From positions 1 through 64,000 of the forward strand of contig JAZARR010000234.1 in assembly GCA_037389465.1 (NCBI GenBank): a DNA stretch of 64,000 bases, given 5' to 3'. The notes below the pieces were generated by a model. It ran no database searches. It was given only the letters and a program-made list of their open reading frames with translations, and had not been told where the DNA came from. Shown in pieces: positions 1 to 10,739 of this stretch (positions are counted from its first letter, which is position 1; each line of letters begins with the position of its first letter). This stretch comes from Baylisascaris procyonis. Lineage: Eukaryota; Nematoda; Chromadorea; Rhabditida; Ascarididae. Position numbers and translations under genes: made by a program.

Positions 1-3000
1 CAAGCCTAAGCCTAAGCCTAAGCCTAAGCCTAAGCCTAAGCCTAAGCCTAAGCCTAAGCCTAAGCCTAAGCCTAAGCCTAAGCCTAAGCCTAAGCCTAAG
101 CCTAAGCCTAAGCCTAAGCCTAAGCCTAAGCCTAAGCCTAAGCCTAAGCCTAAGCCTAAGCCTAAGCCTAAGCCTAAGCCTAAGCCTAAGCCTAAGCCTA
201 AGCCTAAGCCTAAGCCTAAGCCTAAGCCTAAGCCTAAGCCTAAGCCTAAGCCTAAGCCTAAGCCTAAGCCTAAGCCTAAGCCTAAGCCTAAGCCTAAGCC
301 TAAGCCTAAGCCTAAGCCTAAGCCTAAGCCTAAGCCTAAGCCTAAGCCTAAGCCTAAGCCTAAGCCTAAGCCTAAGCCTAAGCCTAAGCCTAAGCCTAAG
401 CCTAAGCCTAAGCCTAAGCCTAAGCCTAAGCCTAAGCCTAAGCCTAAGCCTAAGCCTAAGCCTAAGCCTAAGCCTAAGCCTAAGCCTAAGCCTAAGCCTA
501 AGCCTAAGCCTAAGCCTAAGCCTAAGCCTAAGCCTAAGCCTAAGCCTAAGCCTAAGCCTAAGCCTAAGCCTAAGCCTAAGCCTAAGCCTAAGCCTAAGCC
601 TAAGCCTAAGCCTAAGCCTAAGCCTAAGCCTAAGCCTAAGCCTAAGCCTAAGCCTAAGCCTAAGCCTAAGCCTAAGCCTAAGCCTAAGCCTAAGCCTAAG
701 CCTAAGCCTAAGCCTAAGCCTAAGCCTAAGCCTAAGCCTAAGCCTAAGCCTAAGCCTAAGCCTAAGCCTAAGCCTAAGCCTAAGCCTAAGCCTAAGCCTA
801 AGCCTAAGCCTAAGCCTAAGCCTAAGCCTAAGCCTAAGCCTAAGCCTAAGCCTAAGCCTAAGCCTAAGCCTAAGCCTAAGCCTAAGCCTAAGCCTAAGCC
901 TAAGCCTAAGCCTAAGCCTAAGCCTAAGCCTAAGCCTAAGCCTAAGCCTAAGCCTAAGCCTAAGCTGGCTAAGCCTAAGCCTAAGCCTAAGCCTAAGCCT
1001 AAGCCTAAGCCTAAGCCTAAGCCTAAGCCTAAGCCTAAGCCTAAGCCTAAGCCTAAGCCTAAGCCTAAGCCTAAGCCTAAGCCTAAGCCTAAGCCTAAGC
1101 CTAAGCCTAAGCCTAAGCCTAAGCCTAAGCCTAAGCCTAAGCCTAAGCCTAAGCCTAAGCCTAAGCCTAAGCCTAAGCCTAAGCCTAAGCCTAAGCCTAA
1201 GCCTAAGCCTAAGCCTAAGCCTAAGCCTAAGCCTAAGCCTAAGCCTAAGCCTAAGCCTAAGCCTAAGCCTAAGCCTAAGCCTAAGCCTAAGCCTAAGCCT
1301 AAGCCTAAGCCTAAGCCTAAGCCTAAGCCTAAGCCTAAGCCTAAGCCTAAGCCTAAGCCTAAGCCTAAGCCTAAGCCTAAGCCTAAGCCTAAGCCTAAGC
1401 CTAAGCCTAAGCCTAAGCCTAAGCCTAAGCCTAAGCCTAAGCCTAAGCCTAAGCCTAAGCCTAAGCCTAAGCCTAAGCCTAAGCCTAAGCCTAAGCCTAA
1501 GCCTAAGCCTAAGCCTAAGCCTAAGCCTAAGCCTAAGCCTAAGCCTAAGCCTAAGCCTAAGCCTAAGCCTAAGCCTAAGCCTAAGCCTAAGCCTAAGCCT
1601 AAGCCTAAGCCTAAGCCTAAGCCTAAGCCTAAGCCTAAGCCTAAGCCTAAGCCTAAGCCTAAGCCTAAGCCTAAGCCTAAGCCTAAGCCTAAGCCTAAGC
1701 CTAAGCCTAAGCCTAAGCCTAAGCCTAAGCCTAAGCCTAAGCCTAAGCCTAAGCCTAAGCCTAAGCCTAAGCCTAAGCCTAAGCCTAAGCCTAAGCCTAA
1801 GCCTAAGCCTAAGCCTAAGCCTAAGCCTAAGCCTAAGCCTAAGCCTAAGCCTAAGCCTAAGCCTAAGCCTAAGCCTAAGCCTAAGCCTAAGCCTAAGCCT
1901 AAGCCTAAGCCTAAGCCTAAGCCTAAGCCTAAGCCTAAGCCTAAGCCTAAGCCTAAGCCTAAGCCTAAGCCTAAGCCTAAGCCTAAGCCTAAGCCTAAGC
2001 CTAAGCCTAAGCCTAAGCCTAAGCCTAAGCCTAAGCCTAAGCCTAAGCCTAAGCCTAAGCCTAAGCCTAAGCCTAAGCCTAAGCCTAAGCCTAAGCCTAA
2101 GCCTAAGCCTAAGCCTAAGCCTAAGCCTAAGCCTAAGCCTAAGCCTAAGCCTAAGCCTAAGCCTAAGCCTAAGCCTAAGCCTAAGCCTAAGCCTAAGCCT
2201 AAGCCTAAGCCTAAGCCTAAGCCTAAGCCTAAGCCTAAGCCTAAGCCTAAGCCTAAGCCTAAGCCTAAGCCTAAGCCTAAGCCTAAGCCTAAGCCTAAGC
2301 CTAAGCCTAAGCCTAAGCCTAAGCCTAAGCCTAAGCCTAAGCCTAAGCCTAAGCCTAAGCCTAAGCCTAAGCCTAAGCCTAAGCCTAAGCCTAAGCCTAA
2401 GCCTAAGCCTAAGCCTAAGCCTAAGCCTAAGCCTAAGCCTAAGCCTAAGCCTAAGCCTAAGCCTAAGCCTAAGCCTAAGCCTAAGCCTAAGCCTAAGCCT
2501 AAGCCTAAGCCTAAGCCTAAGCCTAAGCCTAAGCCTAAGCCTAAGCCTAAGCCTAAGCCTAAGCCTAAGCCTAAGCCTAAGCCTAAGCCTAAGCCTAAGC
2601 CTAAGCCTAAGCCTAAGCCTAAGCCTAAGCCTAAGCCTAAGCCTAAGCCTAAGCCTAAGCCTAAGCCTAAGCCTAAGCCTAAGCCTAAGCCTAAGCCTAA
2701 GCCTAAGCCTAAGCCTAAGCCTAAGCCTAAGCCTAAGCCTAAGCCTAAGCCTAAGCCTAAGCCTAAGCCTAAGCCTAAGCCTAAGCCTAAGCCTAAGCCT
2801 AAGCCTAAGCCTAAGCCTAAGCCTAAGCCTAAGCCTAAGCCTAAGCCTAAGCCTAAGCCTAAGCCTAAGCCTAAGCCTAAGCCTAAGCCTAAGCCTAAGC
2901 CTAAGCCTAAGCCTAAGCCTAAGCCTAAGCCTAAGCCTAAGCCTAAGCCTAAGCCTAAGCCTAAGCCTAAGCCTAAGCCTAAGCCTAAGCCTAAGCCTAA

Positions 3001-3555
3001 GCCTAAGCCTAAGCCTAAGCCTAAGCCTAAGCCTAAGCCTAAGCCTAAGCCTAAGCCTAAGCCTAAGCCTAAGCCTAAGCCTAAGCCTAAGCCTAAGCCT
3101 AAGCCTAAGCCTAAGCCTAAGCCTAAGCCTAAGCCTAAGCCTAAGCCTAAGCCTAAGCCTAAGCCTAAGCCTAAGCCTAAGCCTAAGCCTAAGCCTAAGC
3201 CTAAGCCTAAGCCTAAGCCTAAGCCTAAGCCTAAGCCTAAGCCTAAGCCTAAGCCTAAGCCTAAGCCTAAGCCTAAGCCTAAGCCTAAGCCTAAGCCTAA
3301 GCCTAAGCCTAAGCCTAAGCCTAAGCCTAAGCCTAAGCCTAAGCCTAAGCCCTAAGCCTAAGCCTAAGCCTAAGCCTAAGCCTAAGCCTAAGCCTAAGCC
3401 TAAGCCTGCAAGAACTAAGCCTAAGCCTAAGCCTAAGCCTAAGCCTAAGCCTAAGCCTAAGCCTAAGCCTAAGCCTAAGCCTAAGCCTATCTAGCCTAAG
3501 CCTAAGGCCTTTGAGCCTAAGCCTATTCCTAAGCCTAAGCCTAAGCCTAACCACT
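1..3555. repeat. Telomeric repeat array, (GCCTAA)n / (TTAGGC)n
   Basis: The first 3.3 kb are an almost uninterrupted head-to-tail run of the hexamer GCCTAA, whose complement TTAGGC is the canonical nematode telomere unit. The C-rich strand runs 5' to 3' into the chromosome, the orientation expected at a left chromosome end. About 550 units are present. The only deep interruption is one variant unit near position 966, where TGGC replaces a C. The array ends against unique sequence. Arg-Leu-rich translations from this region are artefacts of the repeat. Confidence 0.99.
3349..3555. repeat. Degenerate proximal edge of the telomere array
   Basis: The innermost 200 bases still consist mostly of GCCTAA but carry clustered errors: an extra C near 3351, the insertion TGCAAGAA near 3406, and CTATCTAG, AAGGCCTTTGAG and CTATTCCTAAG between 3487 and 3530. 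The last recognisable unit ends near 3550. Variants concentrate at the centromere-side edge, as is usual where telomerase no longer renews the sequence. Confidence 0.9.
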
Positions 3556-3659
3556 TTTACCTCATATAAATGCAATCAAAGTTCCAGCCTCTACAACATT
3601 TTCTGGACGCTGTTCCATAAGCGCACCACTCTACACTGAAAACTGTATAGGACGCTGTT

Positions 3660-3704
3660 CAGTATAAAAAAATGCACACCCACGGACGTGCATTTTTTGT
3701 ACTG
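3660..3704. other. Inverted repeat (hairpin) just inside the telomere
   Basis: The left arm reads CAGTATAAAAAAATGCAC and the right arm, reverse-complemented, reads CAGTACAAAAAATGCAC. The arms differ by one substitution and one A, with a 10-base spacer. The motif GGACGCTGTTC lies immediately upstream and also occurs about 45 bases earlier. It could be a transposon-end remnant or a simple palindrome; no coding sequence adjoins it. Confidence 0.7.
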
Positions 3705-4950
3705 AGTTTATTATGACGAACCACGTCAAGTCTCCGAGTTCGAGTGATTAATTCAGACAGCATCTGTTTGATTCTTTTCGTTCAGTCATTGATGAATCAA
3801 CTAACGTATGACAGTAACTGTAACACCATTGAACGCCCGAGGAATTCATATCGAGCGGGTTTGATAAGATCCCGCTCAATACGGATTTCTCCTGAACTTG
3901 GATTTCTTCCGAACAATATGGATTTCTTCCGAGTTCTGACACCAATTCCCGAACGTGGATACCCTGAATCAGGAAGTTCAAGGAATTTCTTTCCCCGTAA
4001 CGGAATCTTCAGTATGGTTGATACTGGCAACATCATTGCTACCACCAAATATTGCTTACAGAATACTAGTGTCAGCTGGTAAATCTTTATCACATTTTAT
4101 AGCGTTATCACTAATTAGTTTAAGCATAAATTTTAATAAAACAGTAGTGAGATTATTTTGCGGACAGAACTATTGCTACTACTGCTGAGAGTACTTGTTC
4201 ACTAGTCATTAATGCCAGCAGTTTAGAATGATAATTCCGAGAACACTGCTGAGATAAATAATACGACTGCTTCCAACCGACTGTCATCGACTGCGAAATG
4301 TTGAAACTGTGGAATTTCTTATTAGCTACGTTATACGCATTGTGGATGTGACAGCATAGCCGTATTTGAACAGCTGATGAAGTTGAATATGATTTCTAAC
4401 AGTGCACGTTCATAACTGTCTCTTTTCGATTTCTTGTAACACCACTGCCTCGGCTATGTGGAGTTGGAATGGAGGCGACTAAATATTTCGAAAAAAACAA
4501 GAGCTCAATCCTATCCAATGCAAAGATGGGTCACATATCATGCTTGGAAACAACACAAAACGACGCTGTATTGGTAAGTTTTTCGTTGAGTTAAATTTTA
4601 CAACAGCTGACATGCCTTATTGACGCCTCATTGATGTTTTAAATGTTCCGTCTTTTAGACGTTAACTTCCGTCTTTTTCCGTCTCCTTTTCCTCAGCTCT
4701 CCTTTGGCAGTTTATTCGACATGCCTAACTCTTTTATATATTCTTCTATCTGCGATCCATCCATGTCTAAATGGGTGCATTTACTAAACGTGATAGTTTG
4801 CGAGCTAGTGAACTACTCATCTATCGGCTGCTCTATATTCCCTCAAAACGGCTGCAATGAAATTTCTGAGGTTTTCAATATATTCTATTAGATCGCTATT
4901 TTTGGGTGGAGGGGGGAGGGGGTCATCATTCAAAATATACCGGGTGTCAG

Positions 4951-5686
4951 TTGTACATCAACCCTCTAACTATGTCTCAAACGCAATGAAAAAAGAAAAC
5001 GTTACAAGAGTAGATCTGTTAGCAATAAGCCGGGTGATAACGTATGCCGGGTCTACAATAGCCTCACGCAACCAAATTTCGGTAAGTCTTGGGTCCTTTG
5101 CACATTATTGGAAATTTGCTAGCTGGAAAAAGTTCCTAGCTCGTCTTGGGTCCTTTGCACATTATTGGAAATTTGCTAGCTGGAAAAAGTTCCTAGCTCT
5201 CCCCATGTAAGCGCTGAATGTGGTAGACTCCTGGACATGAGTTTTTGTTGACTGTTAGCGTAAACTTACATGAACGACAACGTTTAACAAATTCGCATAT
5301 TTTTTCAGCGACGAGTTACATCGATTCCTTCACTACATCCAGTCTCTACAACGAGTACAAGTGAAGTCGAGGTTATATATTTATTTCGTTAATAACGCTT
5401 CATTGGCATGAATTAAATGCGAAACATCAATACTTTAGGACAATTATAAGCTGGCATGTTTAAAATGTTCCGTCAACAGCTGCAAAGAAAGTTGGGATAT
5501 CAGCCCACTACCATCTCACGAAATGGTCTCATTCTCCCGCATACCTTTGCCGCATGGACGGAATTGGTATTATGGAGAATAAGAAGCAATTTTAAAAGTA
5601 TTCCTTCTCCCTCTACTCAGCGCGAAGAGCTCAGGATGGGAATTTTCATACGCTCTTGTTGCATAAGAACCAGGAGACCATGCTAA
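4951..5686 (+). CDS. Candidate telomere-proximal gene, three in-phase exons
   Basis: No family is recognised. Three blocks fit together. Exon 4951-5081 follows the acceptor GGGTGTCAG and ends at the strong donor TCG/GTAAGT. Exon 5309-5371 (21 codons, starting RRVTSIP) lies between TTTTTCAG and GAG/GTTATA. A third block opens at 5480 after CAACAG and stays open to 5686. All three join at codon boundaries. The first block encodes a segment containing TRVDLLAISRVITYAG, and the second is Ser/Thr-rich. The first intron (227 bases) contains a 57-base tandem duplication. The start codon and true 3' end are not identified; the third block may end earlier at a donor near 5601. It would be the outermost gene on this arm. 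The phase agreement is the main support, and chance cannot be excluded. Confidence 0.35.
5086..5199. repeat. 57-base tandem duplication, two near-identical copies
   Basis: The block beginning TCTTGGGTCCTTTGCAC repeats once at a 57-base period (5087 and 5144) with essentially no differences, so the duplication is recent. It lies inside the first intron of the candidate gene at 4951-5686. Because 57 is a multiple of three, the surrounding frame also stays open, which lengthens the apparent ORF through the intron. Confidence 0.95.
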
Positions 5687-6384
5687 CCGAGACAGCTTCA
5701 AGAAGCCTTTCATCCCACCACCCTTCAATGAGTGCGTTAAAAGTGAATGAAGGTTAGGAATGCTTCGGTCCGTTGGAATTTGTTCGTAATATTATTTTAA
5801 AAAATCTAAGGCTTCAAATTACACCCACTCAGTTGTGAACGAAAGCAAAATATTCTGCGGCAGAAAAAACAATTTGCACTTTTTTTTAAAATAAAAGCAG
5901 AATTATTCGCTGCCCTTTTTGAAAAAAGTTTTTAGCAAGTGTTCTGTCGCTTCACATTTATGGCATCATTCCCCTGCCAGATAAACTATTATCGGAGGAT
6001 CAATAATGCTTTGGCATTCAACGATTTTATCCTATTTTAGTTGTTTCTAAGAACTGTATTTTGAGATCCGGAAAAGCGATGCCTACTTGACATAATCCAT
6101 TCTTATAACAGACTAGAATGCGGAAACGTGAAGTAGTGTGAGCATGCTTGATGTTCACTCAGGCTTGTTTTGCTTCCCTGCTGGTATAAGGGCCTGGAAA
6201 GCAACTGGCATTCACAAGAGGTATCATGACCCTATGTAACCTAGCCCGCAGTCCCTCCGTCCGGATGTAGGTTGAAATTTCTAAGAATCCTGCCTTTCTA
6301 TCACTACTTCCATTCTCTGAGAGCCGTTTCCTGGGCTATTCTGCTGAAACATTCACAACTTAAAGTGACAGCTGAAAATTTCAG

Positions 6385-6532
6385 CAAAGAAAGCAACAAT
6401 TCGTGTACTGATTTGCAGAGTGTTCTGAAATATGGCAAGTTCGTAGTGTTGAGGGCGCCAACATCAAAACGCAAAGAAAGCCCACCAAACCAGGCGGTCA
6501 GTTCGATCTTCATGGATAATTTTGTGCACTAA
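6385..6532 (+). CDS. Candidate terminal exon, unknown protein
   Basis: After the acceptor AAAATTTCAG the frame stays open for 49 codons to TAA. It encodes a Lys/Ser-rich, hydrophilic tail containing KYGKFVVLRAPTSKRKESPP. Nothing upstream could be connected to it and no AATAAA follows closely. It is listed because splice signal and composition look exon-like; the family is unknown and a chance ORF is possible. Confidence 0.22.
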
Positions 6533-9500
6533 ATGCGAAACCGCGACTACCAGAAAATGCTGATCTGCTATGCGACAATGGAGAACGAATTTTGTGTAAT
6601 ATAGAAGTGATCATTTTGGAAATCATTTTGCCTTCTACAGCGTCCATGAGATTACTTCTCTTAGCTCTAGAATTTGGCAACAAACTTGTGAGTGGAGGTT
6701 CTCATGAGTTTCAAATGTGACGCTAAGAAAGGAAATCATTAGAGTGCAAGTGGGGAAGATTGAAGGGATTTTGCAAGCGATGTGTATTAACACGTTTAAA
6801 TAATCATCAACATCAAAGAGTAGTAGACCATCGTTATCGATAGTAAACTAAAGAATAGGATGTTGAAGATGATAGAAAACTGTGAAAATTATTGCCACAC
6901 AGATATCCTATGTGGCGTGGGATCTAAAATCGAACATGAAAAGAGCAAATATGAAAACATTGGCAAAACCTATTGCTGCTTGAAACAATATGTTTACTGG
7001 ATGTATTTTCTGCTTGAAACAAGCTTCAAAATTGGTGTTTTATCCCTTATCCTCCTCAATGTGCAAAGAGGTGAGGGAAAACAATACAGACGGAAGTCGT
7101 AACTCATTTCACCACGCTAAACAAACCCTTTGCAAGAGAAAGACCGTATGTGAAATAAATCGATAACTCATATAGTTAATAATAATATCGCTCCACAAAA
7201 CTGAAAATGGCTGTGCGAAGCTCAGCATATATCCAAAAGACTTGGTTATTTATGACGACCCATGGCAGAGCTTCTGAATCACTATGAATGCAACGAAATT
7301 CTATCTACTATTGCAGAGTAGTCCCGACTATGATAGATCACCGCCGAACGCTTTAAGGACGTTAGTCTTTATTTCTACCGTACTTCAAAGCCCACTTATA
7401 TCAAATTGTACTATGCATCTACAGTAGATTGTTCATCATTTCGACAAGCATATCAGCATTTTCTGTGTTGATGACATTTGTCAGTGTACTGAAAAAAGAT
7501 TCAAAAAGACAATTTTAAAAAGAAGTCCACATCTTGAAGAAGGCAACTATAACGCTCAAATTCCCAAGCTAGCTCCCTCTTACATTTCTTGCTCACGCAG
7601 TGCTGACTTCAAGTGTAGCGATAGAGGCAGATTCCCTAAAACAAACAAAAAATGTTATCATCCACACATTTTAGAAACCGTGCTGCTTTTTTCCCCTAAA
7701 AGACATATAAGCATAAAACACCCATATTATAGCTAATGTTGCTGCAGATGCAGGTGGGATGGTTACTGCAATTGTGAATAGATCTCGTGGTTCCCCACAT
7801 CATCCCCTTAGATCTACGATTCGTGATTTATTTCACTGTTGCAATAATTCCACTGCATCTGCCGATTTCTAGGTTCATGTTGACGTCAAATTTTCGCTAA
7901 AAATGCACACAAACCTCCAAGTTTATTGACGCAGATGAAATAATAAAGGAATGTAGCAATCTTCATTGACTCAGTGATAATATATTGCATTATTAAACGA
8001 AGGGAACACAACAATCAAGCATTAAGACAATTTCTTAAACGACACTACGCGAACTATCCTAGCTAGATTTGCTGTAACGCCAGCCAAACTATGCGCCATT
8101 GTGTGTTCTTGCCCAAAATAAGTGAAGAAGGCATACGTCTAACTGCTGCAATTAGCATTTTTCTCGATTTTCATTTTCATGGGACATAAAATTACTATGG
8201 AATTGATAAAATAATATAACTTTCAAAACGTAGCTGCCTTTCTTCGAAAATGTCGTTACTTGTACTGTTCAATCTATCGACAACTGCACTTGTTGCCATA
8301 AAAAACTGGATTTACGAATAGTGATAAAAAAAAATATAGGGCTGAAGCACATTTCTGAGCTAGTCGCAAGTAAAAGGGGAGCCTTTTTTTTAAATAGCGC
8401 AAATGTGTACACCTCGAGGTGGATGTGAGGGGCATTACGAAAGATTGAAAATCGCTACAAGAGCGTACCGATGGCAACTAGGAGCACTATTCCTCGAAGC
8501 GTACAGACCACGAACGCCGCACGCATGAACGCCTATTTCACGCTTCTGGGGAAAGAGCATGACGAACGCTGGACGACCTTCCTTAGCCCTATCGAAGCAA
8601 ATAGATGTTGCAAATTAAAGCTCACTTCAATTGTTTCTATCCTTTACGATGCAGGAATAGAGTAGAAACAGCTGAAATTACTTCTAACCGTCGGTAAATC
8701 TCTCTCATACTCATTTAATTAGCAAGCTAATTTCAGACTGAATCGCGCATGCGAGAGCAACATTATGGTCCCTTCAAAATATATCTTTTTATGTAGCCAA
8801 TGTATGCGGAAGCAAAAGCTTACATGAAAAATTCTAAATTCAGCTGAAAAGTTTGCATCTTAATCCCTAAGGAGAGTTCCCTTCCTTTTTTCTGATTAAA
8901 AAGACTAGTTAAAATAAATAAATTCGACAGTATAATTATAAAGTCAAGTCTTCTAGCTATAATATCGTTTCAGAAGAACGACAGTTAAGATATAGGTTGT
9001 TATGATAAGTCGAACGCTTCCGCATTCATTACATGCAAATCTTCTATGAATCTCCAAATCGGTGTATTTGGCAAACTCGCGACATTCAAATTCAAAAACT
9101 CACACAAATTTAGCAATATATGCAACTCAGATGCCGATATCAACGGAAACCATGCTTGCACCAGACATAGACTATATAAAATAGAAGGGTTAACCCAAGT
9201 CATTACAGCTGAACGTAAACAAATGCTATCGCAATCAAAATAATGCTTTTGTGCTCTTATTGTTCAATCATTCGAACACGTTCGGCATCCTTGTTTTAAT
9301 TCGACGCGCTGAAAAATTGACCAAAGATTTTGCAATTTCTACATCTAGCTTAGAGAGCTTGATGGTTATATCCGAAATATTGAACTCCGTTTTATTCCAT
9401 CGCCGTGGTATTTCCTTCTCGTTCATACGGAGGCTGAACATATTGGATTGATCGAATAGTAGAGGAGCTCAACTCATTTATTTGTTCGTACCGTCACCGT

Positions 9501-9795
9501 ATGATCTTATTGCTGCAGGCGCTCCATTCGCGAAATCAGCAGTATCAGCGGATCGGTCAGTATATTTTCACTTTTTGGATGCATGTTACTGGGTTTTTCT
9601 CTCTTATGAGTTTCATGACTTCCGTTACGAATCCGTTGCACGTTCCTTACGACTAGTTGAGACAGTGCATGTCCAAGTCTCCTGCTTGCGCTGTTGTAAC
9701 TTATGGATTCAGATGAGATTAAGCACTCGCAGTATTGGAGCATTTAATGTATATTTGCTCAAGAAGCAAACTGTTGACACTATGTCTGTGCGTGC

Positions 9796-9796
<1 letters not shown>
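6533..9796. other. No supportable gene; a few unconnected open frames
   Basis: This stretch is AT-rich and mostly featureless. Open frames exist at 7701-7872 (+, 56 codons without an ATG, containing DAGGMVTAIVNRS), 9000-9203 (-, leucine-rich, ending EAFDLS) and 9482-9889 (+, running into the TA repeat). None could be linked through splice sites to another exon, so none is called as a gene. Confidence 0.4.

Positions 9797-9845
<49 letters not shown>
9797..9845. repeat. (TA)n microsatellite
   Basis: About 24 uninterrupted TA dinucleotides. The Tyr-Ile repeats seen in translation here come from this simple repeat. Confidence 0.98.
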
Positions 9846-9849
<4 letters not shown>

Positions 9850-10055
9850 TTTTTTCTGCATTGCATGTTGCTGGCTACTTCTTATTTAAGCAGCTAACCG
9901 AATCAGTCTTGATCTCCGTGTTGATGTTTCTATTTGGAATACTATACTCAGTATAAACGACATCAACGCTAGCCATCGATTAGCCAGATCCAACTGTAAA
10001 AGCAGACCACGTGGGGTCAAATAATGTATTTAAATAAGTGACAGGGATTGAAACG

Positions 10056-10739
10056 ATGGAAATATGCGGATCCGTGCAGTCCGATCCCATCCTCACAGTT
10101 CCGTTCATTCCAATAAGATCTTCACTTGTAATCGCGCCATCGTATTGCAAGGCATGCCGTAGCGAAAAAAGCCATTACGCAAATGAATTATACAATCGTA
10201 AATATGGCCAGTTTATTGGTGTAATGAAATCGGTGCTTGCAGATAATAAAATGCCATTAGATAATGTGCCTCTTTATTCGAATAATAATGTTATGAACAA
10301 CGAAATGCATCAAACGAATGAATGAATATTCAGGAAATGGAGCATTCGGAGAAACAACCCATTTGTGCGCCTATCGACATGAAAATGACTGATAATAAAG
10401 CGATAGATGGTCGTTTCTGGCAAAGTTCACATACATTACGTGCCTTTTGTTATGGCTTCGTAACGTGTTTTATTATTATGTTTATTGTTATTCTGAGCAT
10501 CTAACAATAATTTGCCAAGCGTAATAAACTTTTTTTTTTGAAAAAATGTTTTTGTTTGTTTGTTTATTTGTTTGTTTGCAGTTCTTAGGAAAAGATGCCC
10601 GCTAAGAGATGATCCGAAATATCCGGCACGCATCTGGCAATATAATCATAAGACTGAATTCGATGAGCCAACGTTTACCTACAAACTGTTGCAATTGCAG
10701 CCATTTCCACCTAATATGAAGTTCGAATGTAAAATGTGA
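10056..10739 (+). CDS. Candidate small membrane-anchored protein, possibly frameshifted
   Basis: Three coding-like blocks follow each other. Block 1 (ATG 10056 to TGA 10325) lies eight bases after a possible acceptor (AGTGACAG) and contains YCKACRSEKSHYANELYNRK. Block 2 (10322-10504) is in another frame and ends in a hydrophobic segment, FVTCFIIMFIVILSI, typical of a C-terminal membrane anchor. Block 3 (10582-10739) follows TTTGCAG and encodes 51 residues including LRDDPKYPARIWQYNHKTEF before TGA. Blocks 1 and 2 meet at (AATG)3; restoring one lost AATG unit would put them in one frame. Alternatively a 44-base intron from an unorthodox GTTATG donor to ATTCAG joins them at a codon boundary. No family is recognised. 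It may be an intact spliced gene or a fresh pseudogene. Confidence 0.35.

Noticed and set aside
3345..3575. Minus-strand ORF of Arg-Leu repeats
   Set aside because: It is the translation of the telomere hexamer itself and cannot be a gene.
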